Shown: positions 34,483-42,495 of the stretch, one piece after another
Numbering within the stretch: position 1 is the stretch's first letter
Layout: each line of letters starts with the position of its first letter
Assembly: GCA_965234325.1 (NCBI GenBank)
Contig: OZ248407.1
Span: 1,488,001 to 1,552,000, forward strand
Direction: 5' to 3'
Source of the DNA: Limnohabitans kasalickyi
GTDB taxonomy: Bacteria; Pseudomonadota; Gammaproteobacteria; Burkholderiales; Burkholderiaceae_C
Length of the DNA stretch: 64,000 nucleotides
Position numbers and translations under genes: made by a program
The notes under the pieces: model-generated
The model's database searches: none
Seen by the model: the letters and a program-made list of their open reading frames with translations, nothing else
Told to the model about the DNA's origin: nothing

Positions 34483-35727
34483 ATGAAAAACTTCACGATG
34501 GATTTACTTCGCTCCACGGTGAGCCGCTGTCAAAGAGCGGCTCCGATCTTGCTAGCGGCCATTGCTGCGGCCTCGGTATTCGGTTTCCAGTCGGCACATG
34601 CCCAGGAGACCATCAAATTCGGTGCCCCGCTTCCGATCACCGGTCCTCTGGCACCCGAGGCATTAAAACAGAAACAAGGCTATGACCTCTGGGCCAATCA
34701 AGTCAATCTTGCAGGAGGGATTAACGTCGCGGGCAAGAAGATGAAAGTCGAGATTGTGTACATCGACTATCAGTCCAACACTCCGCGCGCCATTCAGGCA
34801 ACCGAGCGTTTGATCACGCAAGACAATGTTCAATTTGTTTTCGCGCCGTTTGGCTCTGGCGCAGCCAAAGCAGCTAGCACGGTCGCTGAGCGCTATGGTG
34901 TGCCCATGATCGCGGCGACAGCTTCGTCCTCACAGGTTTATGACCAGGGCTATAAGTTCTTGTTTGGCACCTTCACTCCGAACGAAACGCTTACGAATCC
35001 CCTCGCAACAATTATTCGGCAACGTGCCCCGGATGTAAAACGTGTTGCGATTTTGGCGCGCAACGATCTCTTCCCCTTGGCGATTGCCCAAGAAATGGAA
35101 AAATCTGCCAAGGAGCGCGGAATCGAGGTGGTGTATTTTGAAAAGTACGCTATAAATACCTTGGACCACTCGGCTGCATTGGCCCAAATCAAAGCGGCTA
35201 ACCCCCAGTGGATTTTTGCAACTGGCTACACCAACGACTTAGTGCTGATGCGTAAGCAAATGACAGATCAACGCATTGAGGCACCTGTGGTCACGATGAT
35301 CGCTGCACCCGCTTATCAGGAGTTTATTGACGCCGCTGGCAAGGGCGCTGAGAACATCACCAGTGCATCGTGGTGGCACCCTGCAGTTCGCTATAAAGGC
35401 ATCGATATTTTTGGCACAACGGAGAGCTACGTCAAACTGTTTAAGGACACCTACAAGGCCGATCCTGATTACGCACACGCGTCGGCTTCGGTATCAGGTG
35501 CTCTGTTCCAAATTGCCATCGAAAAGTCGGGCTCGATTGATCGTCAAAAAGTCAGAGATGAACTGGCCAAGATGGACGTGACAACATTTTGGGGTCAAGT
35601 GAAATTTGGCCCTACTGGGCAAATCACCTCACTGGAGCCGCCAGTTTTCCAAATTCAAAACGCTAAACCGATTGTGGTTCATCCTGCCGCAATCAAGCAG
35701 GGTGATTTAAAAATTGGGGTCAAGTAA
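34483..35727 (+). CDS. branched-chain amino acid-type ABC substrate-binding protein
   Basis: 414 residues from ATG 34483 (AAGGA seven bases upstream). Long signal peptide, cleavage near AHAQE; Leu/Ile/Val-binding-protein fold: IKFGAPLPITGPLAPEALKQKQGYDLWANQVN, and APFGSGAAKAASTVAERYGVPMIAATASSS. This family also serves aromatic acids, amides and ureas. First gene of a complete importer; the last gene (RidA-like deaminase) hints at a nitrogen-containing aromatic or muconate-type ligand. Confidence 0.93.
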   Translation: MKNFTMDLLRSTVSRCQRAAPILLAAIAAASVFGFQSAHAQETIKFGAPLPITGPLAPEALKQKQGYDLWANQVNLAGGINVAGKKMKVEIVYIDYQSNTPRAIQATERLITQDNVQFVFAPFGSGAAKAASTVAERYGVPMIAATASSSQVYDQGYKFLFGTFTPNETLTNPLATIIRQRAPDVKRVAILARNDLFPLAIAQEMEKSAKERGIEVVYFEKYAINTLDHSAALAQIKAANPQWIFATGYTNDLVLMRKQMTDQRIEAPVVTMIAAPAYQEFIDAAGKGAENITSASWWHPAVRYKGIDIFGTTESYVKLFKDTYKADPDYAHASASVSGALFQIAIEKSGSIDRQKVRDELAKMDVTTFWGQVKFGPTGQITSLEPPVFQIQNAKPIVVHPAAIKQGDLKIGVK

Positions 35728-35736
35728 TTAGATCAA

Positions 35737-35766
35737 GTGCTGTGGCGCAACTTGCGGCCACAGCAC
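35737..35766. terminator. stable intergenic hairpin after the binding-protein gene
   Basis: 10-base perfect stem GTGCTGTGGC / GCCACAGCAC with a 10-base loop, 9 bases after the stop of the binding-protein gene and 40 bases before livH. No T-run follows, so it is more likely a 3'-end stabiliser or partial attenuator giving more binding protein than permease than a full terminator. Confidence 0.6.
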
Positions 35767-35805
35767 CTTTGATGCCATTGCTTTTTAAAGATAAACACAT
35801 CGATC

Positions 35806-36672
35806 ATGCTGGCTTTACAAGTTCTCACGAATGGTTTGGTACTTGGGTGCCTTTATGCCTGTATCGCTGCAGGTTTCTCGCTGGTATGGGGCGTCCTCAA
35901 CGTCATCAACATCATGCACGGTGGTTTTATCGTGTCAGGGTCTTACTTGGCTTGGCTTCTCTACAGCAGCGTGGGCATTGATCCTTGGTTTACGCTGTTG
36001 TTTGCCGCGCCCTTATTTTTCGGCATTGGCTATCTTGTTCAGCGCGGAATTTTGAACCGTGTGATTGCCGCGCCGGTGTTGGTCACGCTGACTCTGACAT
36101 TCGGCATGGATTTGATCCTGAATAACGGCATGCTGCTTGCGTTTAGCGCCGACTATCGCAAGCTGATTCTTTCTCCTCCGCTGGGCACCGTTTTATTAGC
36201 AGGGATTGTCGTGCCGGTTGACCGACTACTGGCCATGGTGCTTGCATTGGGCCTGACTCTCGCGCTCTATTTTATTTTGCGACATTCGCGCGTGGGGCGC
36301 GCCATCATTGCCGTGCGAATGGACCGTGATGCCTCTTTGTTAATGGGCGTAGACATCAAGATCATTTATGCAGTGGCTTTTGGCTTAGGGGCAGCAATGG
36401 CTGGCTGTGCAGGCGTTTTGCTGGCACTCATTTTTCCTATTTCCCCATTGTCGGCCGGCGCTTACCTAGGCAAAGCCTTTGTTGTCTGTGTTCTGGGTGG
36501 GCTGGGCAGTGTTCCAGGCGCTATCTTGGGCGGATTGTTTCTGGGCGTTACAGAAAGCATAGGTGCCGTGGTCTTCGGGCCTGAGCATTCCGTGACCCTG
36601 TCATTCTCGTTGTTGATTGTCTTCTTAATTCTTCGCCCGCAAGGAATCCTGGGTAAAAAGGGATACGAATGA
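35806..36672 (+). CDS. livH: branched-chain-type ABC permease, LivH
   Basis: 288 residues, about eight transmembrane helices. LivH signature at the N-terminus (LQVLTNGLVLGCLYACIAAGFSLVWGVLNVINIMHGGF) and the cytoplasmic EAA-like loop region RAIIAVRMDRDASLLMGVDIKIIYAVAFGLGAAMAG. Overlaps the next permease gene by ATGA (36669). Confidence 0.93.
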   Translation: MLALQVLTNGLVLGCLYACIAAGFSLVWGVLNVINIMHGGFIVSGSYLAWLLYSSVGIDPWFTLLFAAPLFFGIGYLVQRGILNRVIAAPVLVTLTLTFGMDLILNNGMLLAFSADYRKLILSPPLGTVLLAGIVVPVDRLLAMVLALGLTLALYFILRHSRVGRAIIAVRMDRDASLLMGVDIKIIYAVAFGLGAAMAGCAGVLLALIFPISPLSAGAYLGKAFVVCVLGGLGSVPGAILGGLFLGVTESIGAVVFGPEHSVTLSFSLLIVFLILRPQGILGKKGYE

Positions 36673-37628
36673 GCCGCAAAAGCCTTTGGATCATCGTTGC
36701 ACTGCTGGGTCTACTGAGTCTTTTACCCTTGGTGGGCGGCGCCTATGCGCTGCGTATCGGCACGTTTGCCAGCATGTATGCTATCTTGGCTGTCTCGTGG
36801 AATGTGATTGGCGGCATGGCAGGCTACCCGTCATTTGCAACCGCTGCCTTTTTCGGGTTTGGTGCTTACGCAGGAGGAATCATGCTGGCCGGTGGCGCAT
36901 CGTTAGCATTCGCAACGGTCGCGGCAGGGTCAATGACTTTCATTGCGGCCTTCTTATTCGGGGTCATCTTGCTTCGGCTTAAGGGCCACTACTTTGCAAT
37001 TGGAAGCCTTGCTGTGGCAGAGGTCCTGCGAGAACTCACGAATGCGGCCACTGACCTAACTGGGGGCGGCATGGGCTTGAATATCCCAATGTCATCGGTC
37101 GTCAAAAGCGTGGATGGAGAGGCGCAGTTTTTCTTCTATGTGATGTGGGCACTGCTGATCGTGACCTTGATTGTTGTCATCGGAATCGAACGATCAAAGC
37201 TCGGTTTTGGCCTTCGCTGCATTTGTCAAAACGAGTCGGCAGCCGACATGATTGGCGTGAACTCCACGCTTTATAAAAGCCTGGCCTTCGGCTTTTCAGG
37301 TGTCTTTGTAGCAATGGCAGGGGTAATTTACGCCGGGTGGGTTCACTACATTGAACCCCCGGATGTCTACGATATTCTTTACTCGGTCAAGCCTATCGTG
37401 ATGGCCCTTCTTGGTGGACTGGGATCAACGCTGGGTGCAGTGATGGGCGCTTTTCTCTTTCTTGGCATTGAAGAGTTTGTCTGGCGCAAACTTCTCGATT
37501 TGCACACGGGTGTATTGGGGCTGTTAATTGTGGTGTTGCTGCTGTTTCTGCCCAAAGGCCTTGTCTCTTTTGGCAGCAGTTGGCTCGGCAAACAACTCAC
37601 TCGGCAAAATGGAGGCGCTCGTGACTGA
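36669..37628 (+). CDS. livM: branched-chain-type ABC permease, LivM
   Basis: 319 residues, polytopic membrane protein with LivM features: ILAVSWNVIGGMAGYPSFATAAFFGFGAYAGGIML, and the coupling loop FGLRCICQNESAADMIGVNSTLYKSLAF. Translationally coupled to livH by ATGA overlap. Forms the transmembrane heterodimer with LivH. Confidence 0.93.
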   Translation: MSRKSLWIIVALLGLLSLLPLVGGAYALRIGTFASMYAILAVSWNVIGGMAGYPSFATAAFFGFGAYAGGIMLAGGASLAFATVAAGSMTFIAAFLFGVILLRLKGHYFAIGSLAVAEVLRELTNAATDLTGGGMGLNIPMSSVVKSVDGEAQFFFYVMWALLIVTLIVVIGIERSKLGFGLRCICQNESAADMIGVNSTLYKSLAFGFSGVFVAMAGVIYAGWVHYIEPPDVYDILYSVKPIVMALLGGLGSTLGAVMGAFLFLGIEEFVWRKLLDLHTGVLGLLIVVLLLFLPKGLVSFGSSWLGKQLTRQNGGARD

Positions 37629-38394
37629 GCTACTGAAGCTAAATGGATTGAGCCGGCGTTTCGGAGGCCTTCAAGCCTTGGAAAACGTTTCGCTCTCGAT
37701 TGGGTCTGGCGAAGTCGTAGGCCTCATTGGCCCAAACGGCGCTGGCAAGACCACCTTGGTCAATGTGATTACCGGTGTGCACACTGCAACGGGCGGGCAG
37801 GTGGTCTATCAAGGCAAAGACATCACGCGTTGCAAGCCTTATGAGACAGCTCGCATTGGGCTGGCACGAACATTTCAAATTGTTCAACCTTTTCCTGATC
37901 TGACAGTGTTGGAAAACGTGACTGCGGCAGCACTCTTTTCAAGGTCGGGTTCGTCAATTCGTCAGGCAAGGGAGTTCGCCCGGGAACAGCTCGACTTTGT
38001 GGGACTCTCTGCTCAAGTCAACTCCCCAGCCGCAAGCCTAACACTGGCAATGCGCAAACGCCTTGAGTTGGCAAAGACATTGGCCATGCAACCCAAGCTG
38101 CTGTTCCTGGATGAAGTCAACGCAGGCCTTAATTCAGCAGAGGTCGAGCAGGCCATGTCTCTTATAAAAAAGATTGCAGCAACCGGCACCACCATTGTGC
38201 TTATTGAGCACCTCATTAAAGTTGTGGTCACTGTCTGCAGCCGAATTGTCGTGCTCCATAACGGCCAACTAATTTCCGAAGGGGATCCTCGTCAAGTGGT
38301 GAATGACCCCAAAGTGGTGGAGGCCTACCTTGGGAAGCGTTACTCGCAGGCGGCAAAGGATCATTTAAAGAATGCCGAGGTCAGCCTTGACTGA
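37621..38394 (+). CDS. livG: ABC ATPase, LivG
   Basis: 257 residues from a GTG at 37621 that has GGAGG five bases upstream and overlaps the livM stop; an in-frame ATG at 37609 is possible but would place the ribosome site inside the gene. Walker A GPNGAGKTT, signature region LTLAMRKRLELAKTLA (the usual LSGG is degenerate to LTLA), Walker B LLFLDEVNAGLN, and H-loop LIEH. Energises the importer with LivF. Confidence 0.9.
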   Translation: MTELLKLNGLSRRFGGLQALENVSLSIGSGEVVGLIGPNGAGKTTLVNVITGVHTATGGQVVYQGKDITRCKPYETARIGLARTFQIVQPFPDLTVLENVTAAALFSRSGSSIRQAREFAREQLDFVGLSAQVNSPAASLTLAMRKRLELAKTLAMQPKLLFLDEVNAGLNSAEVEQAMSLIKKIAATGTTIVLIEHLIKVVVTVCSRIVVLHNGQLISEGDPRQVVNDPKVVEAYLGKRYSQAAKDHLKNAEVSLD

Positions 38395-39112
38395 ATTTTT
38401 AAAAGTAACGTCACTCCGGGCCGGTTATGGCGAGATTAATGTTTTATGGGGCGTCGATTTCACCATTAAAAAAGGCGAAATCACTGCGCTGATCGGCTCA
38501 AATGGCGCTGGCAAATCCACATTGATGCGCACCTTGTCTGGGTTGAATGTCCCCACACAAGGCGAGATCCTATTTGAGGGCGTGCCCATTGGCAAAGAGA
38601 CGCCGGCACAAATTTTGGCCCATGGAATTGCCCACGTACCAGAAGGAAGAAGGCTTTTTGGCGCGATGTCGGTCGAAGAAAACCTGCTGATGGGTGCCTA
38701 CCATCGAAATCAGTTGTCGCGTGCCGAGTTGGCTCGTGATCTGGATCGGGTTTATCAAATATTCCCGAAGCTTTATGAACGACGCCGACAAGCAGCCTCA
38801 ACAATGTCGGGTGGCGAACAGCAGATGTGCGCCATTGGCCGTGGGCTGATGAGCGCACCAACTTTGCTGATGATCGACGAACTCTCTTTGGGATTGGCGC
38901 CTGTGCTGATAGAGCAGTTGATCGCTTCCTTGATCACGCTCAACAAAGAGGGTTTATCGATTTTTGTAGTGGAGCAAGATGTCGTGACAGCGCTAGAGGT
39001 TTCCCACTCAAGCTTGGTCATGGACCAAGGGCGTATTGTTCGCCATGGCGCAAGCCTTGATCTTTTGGCTGACCCTTCAATTCGTGCAGCATATCTGGGT
39101 GAGTTTGCCTAG
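38372..39112 (+). CDS. livF: ABC ATPase, LivF
   Basis: 246 residues. Walker A GSNGAGKST, Q-loop region HGIAHVPEGRRLF (LivF-typical), signature MSGGEQQM, Walker B LLMIDELSLGLAP, H-loop region FVVEQDV with the usual His replaced by Asp-containing EQDV as in many LivF proteins. Starts 23 bases inside the end of livG, so translation is coupled. Confidence 0.93.
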   Translation: MPRSALTEFLKVTSLRAGYGEINVLWGVDFTIKKGEITALIGSNGAGKSTLMRTLSGLNVPTQGEILFEGVPIGKETPAQILAHGIAHVPEGRRLFGAMSVEENLLMGAYHRNQLSRAELARDLDRVYQIFPKLYERRRQAASTMSGGEQQMCAIGRGLMSAPTLLMIDELSLGLAPVLIEQLIASLITLNKEGLSIFVVEQDVVTALEVSHSSLVMDQGRIVRHGASLDLLADPSIRAAYLGEFA

Positions 39113-39173
39113 CGAATCAAAATTTGATTCAGCAACTCCTAATAAAGACTTTTAATTTTTAAGAGAGGTCCGT

Positions 39174-39926
39174 ATGACAGCGACTGTGTTTGAGGCGGGT
39201 GGGTATCGATATGCACCTGGGGTTTCGCAGTATTCGGCAGGCGTTGCGGCACAGCCTGGCTATGCCTTGCATCGCGCTCGTTTTACCGAGCCCCTACCAC
39301 TTGCTCAGGGTTTTGATCGCATTCAGGCTCATTTAAAAGGTATTGGCCGTCCGGTTCAAGCCTTTAGTGCCTGTGAACTCCGTTCGCCAGCACCATTTAC
39401 AGAGCAAGGCTTTCGTGACTTCAATGAGATTTACATCGGCACGCTCAAGCGCTGGGGTATTTTTGTAGATGGCGTCAACCCAATCGCCCGCAGCAACGTC
39501 TGTCCGCAGATTTCACCTCCCGCAGAACCGAGCATGCACGCCTTCACTTACACCGTGCCCGATGCCAATGCCCGACCTTCTTTTGTTGTAGCTGGGAGCG
39601 CCGAGGCGCCTGAAGGGCATGGCTCGTACCGTGAAGTGACTGTTGCTTTGGGTGACCTATCGAATGAAGGCCTTCGCAAAAAAATGACGTTTGTCATTGG
39701 GGAGATGCAACGTCGGATGCAGCAGCTTGGTTTTGACTGGCCTGATGTAACCGCCACACAAATCTATACCGTTCATGATTTTCACAGCCTGCTCGTCGAA
39801 CAGTTCATGGGTACTAAGGCTCTCGGACATGGACTGACTTGGTACTTCAATCGGCCGCCGGTGGTCGATTTAGAGTATGAGATGGATTGTCGCGCGGTGT
39901 TTGAAGAACACGTTATAAAAGTATAA
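39174..39926 (+). CDS. RidA-superfamily-like deaminase, possible CnbZ type
   Basis: 250 residues. The C-terminal half has RidA/YjgF character: IGEMQRRMQQLGFDWPDVTATQIYTVHDFHSL. Length and layout (longer N-terminal half with VQAFSACELRSPAPFTEQGF) bring to mind 2-amino-(5-chloro)muconate deaminase CnbZ, but I cannot confirm this without alignment. As the last gene after the Liv importer, with 61 bases between, it suggests uptake and deamination of a nitrogenous muconate or aromatic compound. Confidence 0.7.
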   Translation: MTATVFEAGGYRYAPGVSQYSAGVAAQPGYALHRARFTEPLPLAQGFDRIQAHLKGIGRPVQAFSACELRSPAPFTEQGFRDFNEIYIGTLKRWGIFVDGVNPIARSNVCPQISPPAEPSMHAFTYTVPDANARPSFVVAGSAEAPEGHGSYREVTVALGDLSNEGLRKKMTFVIGEMQRRMQQLGFDWPDVTATQIYTVHDFHSLLVEQFMGTKALGHGLTWYFNRPPVVDLEYEMDCRAVFEEHVIKV

Positions 39927-40159
39927 AAATCTATTTAAAAGTACAACTTTTAAACAGCAAGCCAATCCCAATGACCAACTTCAGTGAACAGACAAGCTAA
40001 TCAGTGATTGAGAATGTTTTTTATATTGTGATTTCAGTAAACAACGATGGAATCATTAACTTATAAAGCAGGGCTACCGAATTGGCTCTAGTGACCTGCC
40101 CTCTACCAGCCCTACCAAAGTAATGGCAGTTAGTCCGCAAATTCTGGAGAATTGCGGAT

Positions 40160-40426
40160 ATGAAGACCACACGATTTACAGATGAGCAAATCATCGCTTT
40201 CCTCAAGCAAGCCGAAGCCGGCATGTCCATCAAGGAGCTTTGCCGCAGTGGCGGCTTTAGTCAGCCCACGTTCTATAAGTGGCGCTCCAAGTTTGGTGGC
40301 ATGGAGGCCTCTGACGCTTCTAGGCTGCGAGATTTGGAATCCGAGAACACCAAGCTCAAGAAGCTATTGGCAGAGGCCCATCTGGATATTCACGCGCTCA
40401 AGAGCGTGTTCGGTGTAAAGCGCTAG
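40160..40426 (+). CDS. IS3-family transposase OrfA
   Basis: 88 residues: N-terminal HTH (FTDEQIIAFLKQAEAGMSIKELCRSGGFSQPTFYKWRSKFGG) binding the terminal repeats, then a leucine-zipper helix LRDLESENTKLKKLLAEAHLD for multimerisation. Ends with TAG at 40426; orfB is in the -1 frame. Confidence 0.95.
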   Translation: MKTTRFTDEQIIAFLKQAEAGMSIKELCRSGGFSQPTFYKWRSKFGGMEASDASRLRDLESENTKLKKLLAEAHLDIHALKSVFGVKR

Positions 40427-40458
40427 CCCCACAGGTCAAACGCGAGGCGATTGGCAAG

Positions 40459-41289
40459 ATGATCCAAGACCATCAACTGTCCGAGCGCCACGCCTGCCGT
40501 CTTGTGGGGCTAAGCCGCGACAGCTATCGCAACCCACCTCAGCCAGATCAGCTCACCCGTGATCTATGCGAACGCATCGTGGACATCGCCCATGTACGCC
40601 GCAGGTTTGGTTATCGGCGCATCCATGACTTGCTGCGCCCTGAGTTCCCGCATGTGAACCACAAGCGGGTTTACCGGCTTTACCGAGACGCCAACTTGGC
40701 TGTGCGCCGTCGCAAGAAGGCCAAGCGGCCATTGAATGAACGCGCGCCACTGCAATTGGCGCAAACCGTCAACGAGGTGTGGAGCATGGACTTTGTGTCA
40801 GATAGCTTGTCCAACGGTCGCAGGATCAAATGCCTCACAGTGGCCGATGACTTCAGTCACGAGTGCGTTGACATCGCAGTGGACTATGGCATCTCAGGCC
40901 AATACGTGACACGTTTGCTGGACCAAGCTGCAATATTCAGGGGCTACCCATTGGCTGTAAGAACAGACAACGGCCCTGAGTTCACGAGTCGAGCTTTTAT
41001 GGCTTGGGCAACGGCGCATGGTGTGAGGCATATCTTGATTCAACCAGGGAGGCCCATGCAAAACGGCTACATCGAGAGCTTCAATGGGAAGTTTCGTGAT
41101 GAGTGCTTGAACGAGCAATGGTTTCAGACCTTGCCCCAAGCTAGAACGTGCATCGCTGAGTGGCGCAGAGACTACAACGAAGTCAGGCCACACAGCAGCT
41201 TGGGTCGGATACCACCGGCTCAATTCGCGCAACAGCATCGGATTAACTCAAATGCCGCTGCAAATACAAACCATCAAGTTTTGGAATAA
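40459..41289 (+). CDS. IS3-family transposase OrfB (DDE catalytic part)
   Basis: 276 residues from ATG 40459; its frame stays open upstream into the end of orfA (reading ALAPQVKREAIGK before the Met), as expected for an OrfAB fusion made by -1 frameshifting near AAAGCGC. Catalytic triad Asp111 (MDFVSD), Asp170 (RTDNGPEF), Glu206 (NGYIESFNGKF), with 35 residues between the last two. HTH-like N-terminal segment SERHACRLVGLSRDSYR. Confidence 0.95.
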   Translation: MIQDHQLSERHACRLVGLSRDSYRNPPQPDQLTRDLCERIVDIAHVRRRFGYRRIHDLLRPEFPHVNHKRVYRLYRDANLAVRRRKKAKRPLNERAPLQLAQTVNEVWSMDFVSDSLSNGRRIKCLTVADDFSHECVDIAVDYGISGQYVTRLLDQAAIFRGYPLAVRTDNGPEFTSRAFMAWATAHGVRHILIQPGRPMQNGYIESFNGKFRDECLNEQWFQTLPQARTCIAEWRRDYNEVRPHSSLGRIPPAQFAQQHRINSNAAANTNHQVLE

Positions 41290-41379
41290 CCTTGACCCCT
41301 CGGACTAACTTCTAATTCAGTGGTTCGGCTAGTGGGGGCAGGTCACTAGGCTTCGAAGCCCACGAGACGCTTGGTCAGC

Positions 41380-41628
41380 ATGCAGATCTTGTCATTTGCC
41401 GTCAACATGCAGCAAGCACAAGGCAAGTGCTACTCTGAGGCGCTTGTTGTCATCAAAGAATTTGCTATCAGCAAGGAAGTTGTTTTACCTTTTATGCACA
41501 AGTCAGGTACTTCAATAAAAATTAAAGGACATCTAGCAAAAAGTTACAGGCTTTTTTGTATTCAGTCGACCAAGTCCATGTTGTATTTCGTGCTTGATGC
41601 CGCCAAGAACTCATTTGACGTCGATTGA
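41380..41628 (+). CDS. hypothetical 82-residue protein
   Basis: Short open frame directly right of the insertion sequence, starting MQILSFAVNMQQAQGK. No domain recognised and no clear ribosome site. It could be a remnant of a gene disturbed by the insertion or by chance open. The stretch 41346-41691 otherwise shows nothing. Confidence 0.25.
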   Translation: MQILSFAVNMQQAQGKCYSEALVVIKEFAISKEVVLPFMHKSGTSIKIKGHLAKSYRLFCIQSTKSMLYFVLDAAKNSFDVD

Positions 41629-41691
41629 GATAAAAGGAATTCGGGCAAATTGAACGGCTTCCTTTGTCAGCTCTTAAAACTTATAAAAAAA

Positions 41692-42342
41692 TTAACTTTG
41701 ATTCCCTTTAAATCCAGCAGAAAGAAACGTCACCATTTCCAGAAGTGCGACATCATGATTGTCGCTACTGCATGAATTTTCCGAGATTACCTCAAGGCGC
41801 CCCGTATTAGCAAGAACGTACTGATATGTACCCAACATAAAAATAAAGCGCCAATAAATTTTTTCGTCTGAGATCGTGGGTAATGCTTGCTTCAACGCAT
41901 TTACATAGCGGCGGGATGATGCATCGTATAGTTCTGAACGAAATTCACGCCCTTGTTTGGATTGCTCAAGTTGCATACGCGCCTGCATTTTCAAAAAGGC
42001 ACGTCCAGCACGTCCCGTTCTTGCTAAGTCAACAGCGGGTCGAAGGAACATTTCGACGATAGTATCTACAGATAAAAGTGAATCTCCAGCGGCTGCTTCC
42101 GCGTTATCCAGCAGCTCTATCCTTTTGAGAGCAAGACTAGCTCCAGCTTGAACAAAGGCCTCTCGCAAAAGCATCTGCTTTGACCCAAAGAAATAGTGAA
42201 TCATGCCTACGTTAACCTTGGCATGATCGGCAATTTCACGAAGGGAGCAGCCATCAAAGCCCTGATCAGCAAACAAACGTGACGCAGCCTTCAAAATTTT
42301 TTCACGGGTGCCACCATTTGATGGATTTTTTTTTATTGTCAT
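41692..42342 (-). CDS. TetR-family transcriptional regulator
   Basis: 216 residues. HTH GTREKILKAASRLFADQGFDGCSLREIADHAKVNVGMIHYFFGSKQMLL, then a helical ligand domain similar to the CerR/YbiH-type C-terminal region. Divergent from fumarylacetoacetase; the dyad TAGTCACTTGACTA (42417-42430) between them is the likely operator. Confidence 0.93.
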   Translation of the reverse strand: MTIKKNPSNGGTREKILKAASRLFADQGFDGCSLREIADHAKVNVGMIHYFFGSKQMLLREAFVQAGASLALKRIELLDNAEAAAGDSLLSVDTIVEMFLRPAVDLARTGRAGRAFLKMQARMQLEQSKQGREFRSELYDASSRRYVNALKQALPTISDEKIYWRFIFMLGTYQYVLANTGRLEVISENSCSSDNHDVALLEMVTFLSAGFKGNQS

Positions 42343-42388
42343 GGGAATTTAGCAAAAGAGGTTTGAGTATGCCACGCTAAAAATAGCA

Positions 42389-42417
42389 TTGACATAACTT
42401 TCGATAACCAATAAACT
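42389..42417 (+). promoter_or_regulatory. sigma-70 promoter of the fumarylacetoacetase operon
   Basis: -35 TTGACA (42389-42394), 17-base spacer, -10 TAAACT (42412-42417). The -10 box abuts the TetR-type dyad, so bound repressor would block polymerase. Confidence 0.65.
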
Positions 42418-42430
42418 AGTCACTTGACTA
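42417..42430. promoter_or_regulatory. TetR operator candidate
   Basis: TAGTCA-CT-TGACTA perfect dyad overlapping the last base of the -10 box and the predicted transcription start of the fumarylacetoacetase operon, and 75 bases upstream of the divergent TetR gene. Confidence 0.65.
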
Positions 42431-42495
42431 ACTAAATATAAAAATGTAGATTTGATCGTCGCCTAGGTTTCGGCGTCGAGCAGTTCAATTCACTT

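Larger units (their letters stand above)
40092..41345 (+). mobile_element. IS3-family (IS407-type) insertion sequence, intact
   Basis: 1254 bp. Ends begin TGACCTGCCC on both sides in inverted orientation, with imperfect similarity continuing about 45 bp inward to AGTTAGTCCG. It is flanked by a direct 4-bp repeat CTAG (40088-40091 and 41346-41349), the target duplication size known for the IS407 group. Contains overlapping-frame orfA and orfB with all transposase motifs, so it may be active. Inserted between the deaminase gene and a short ORF, with no recognisable gene interrupted. Confidence 0.93.

Noticed and set aside
40021..40233. 70-codon minus-strand frame across the left end of the insertion sequence
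   Set aside because: Spans the insertion boundary and lies antisense to orfA, so it cannot be an original gene.
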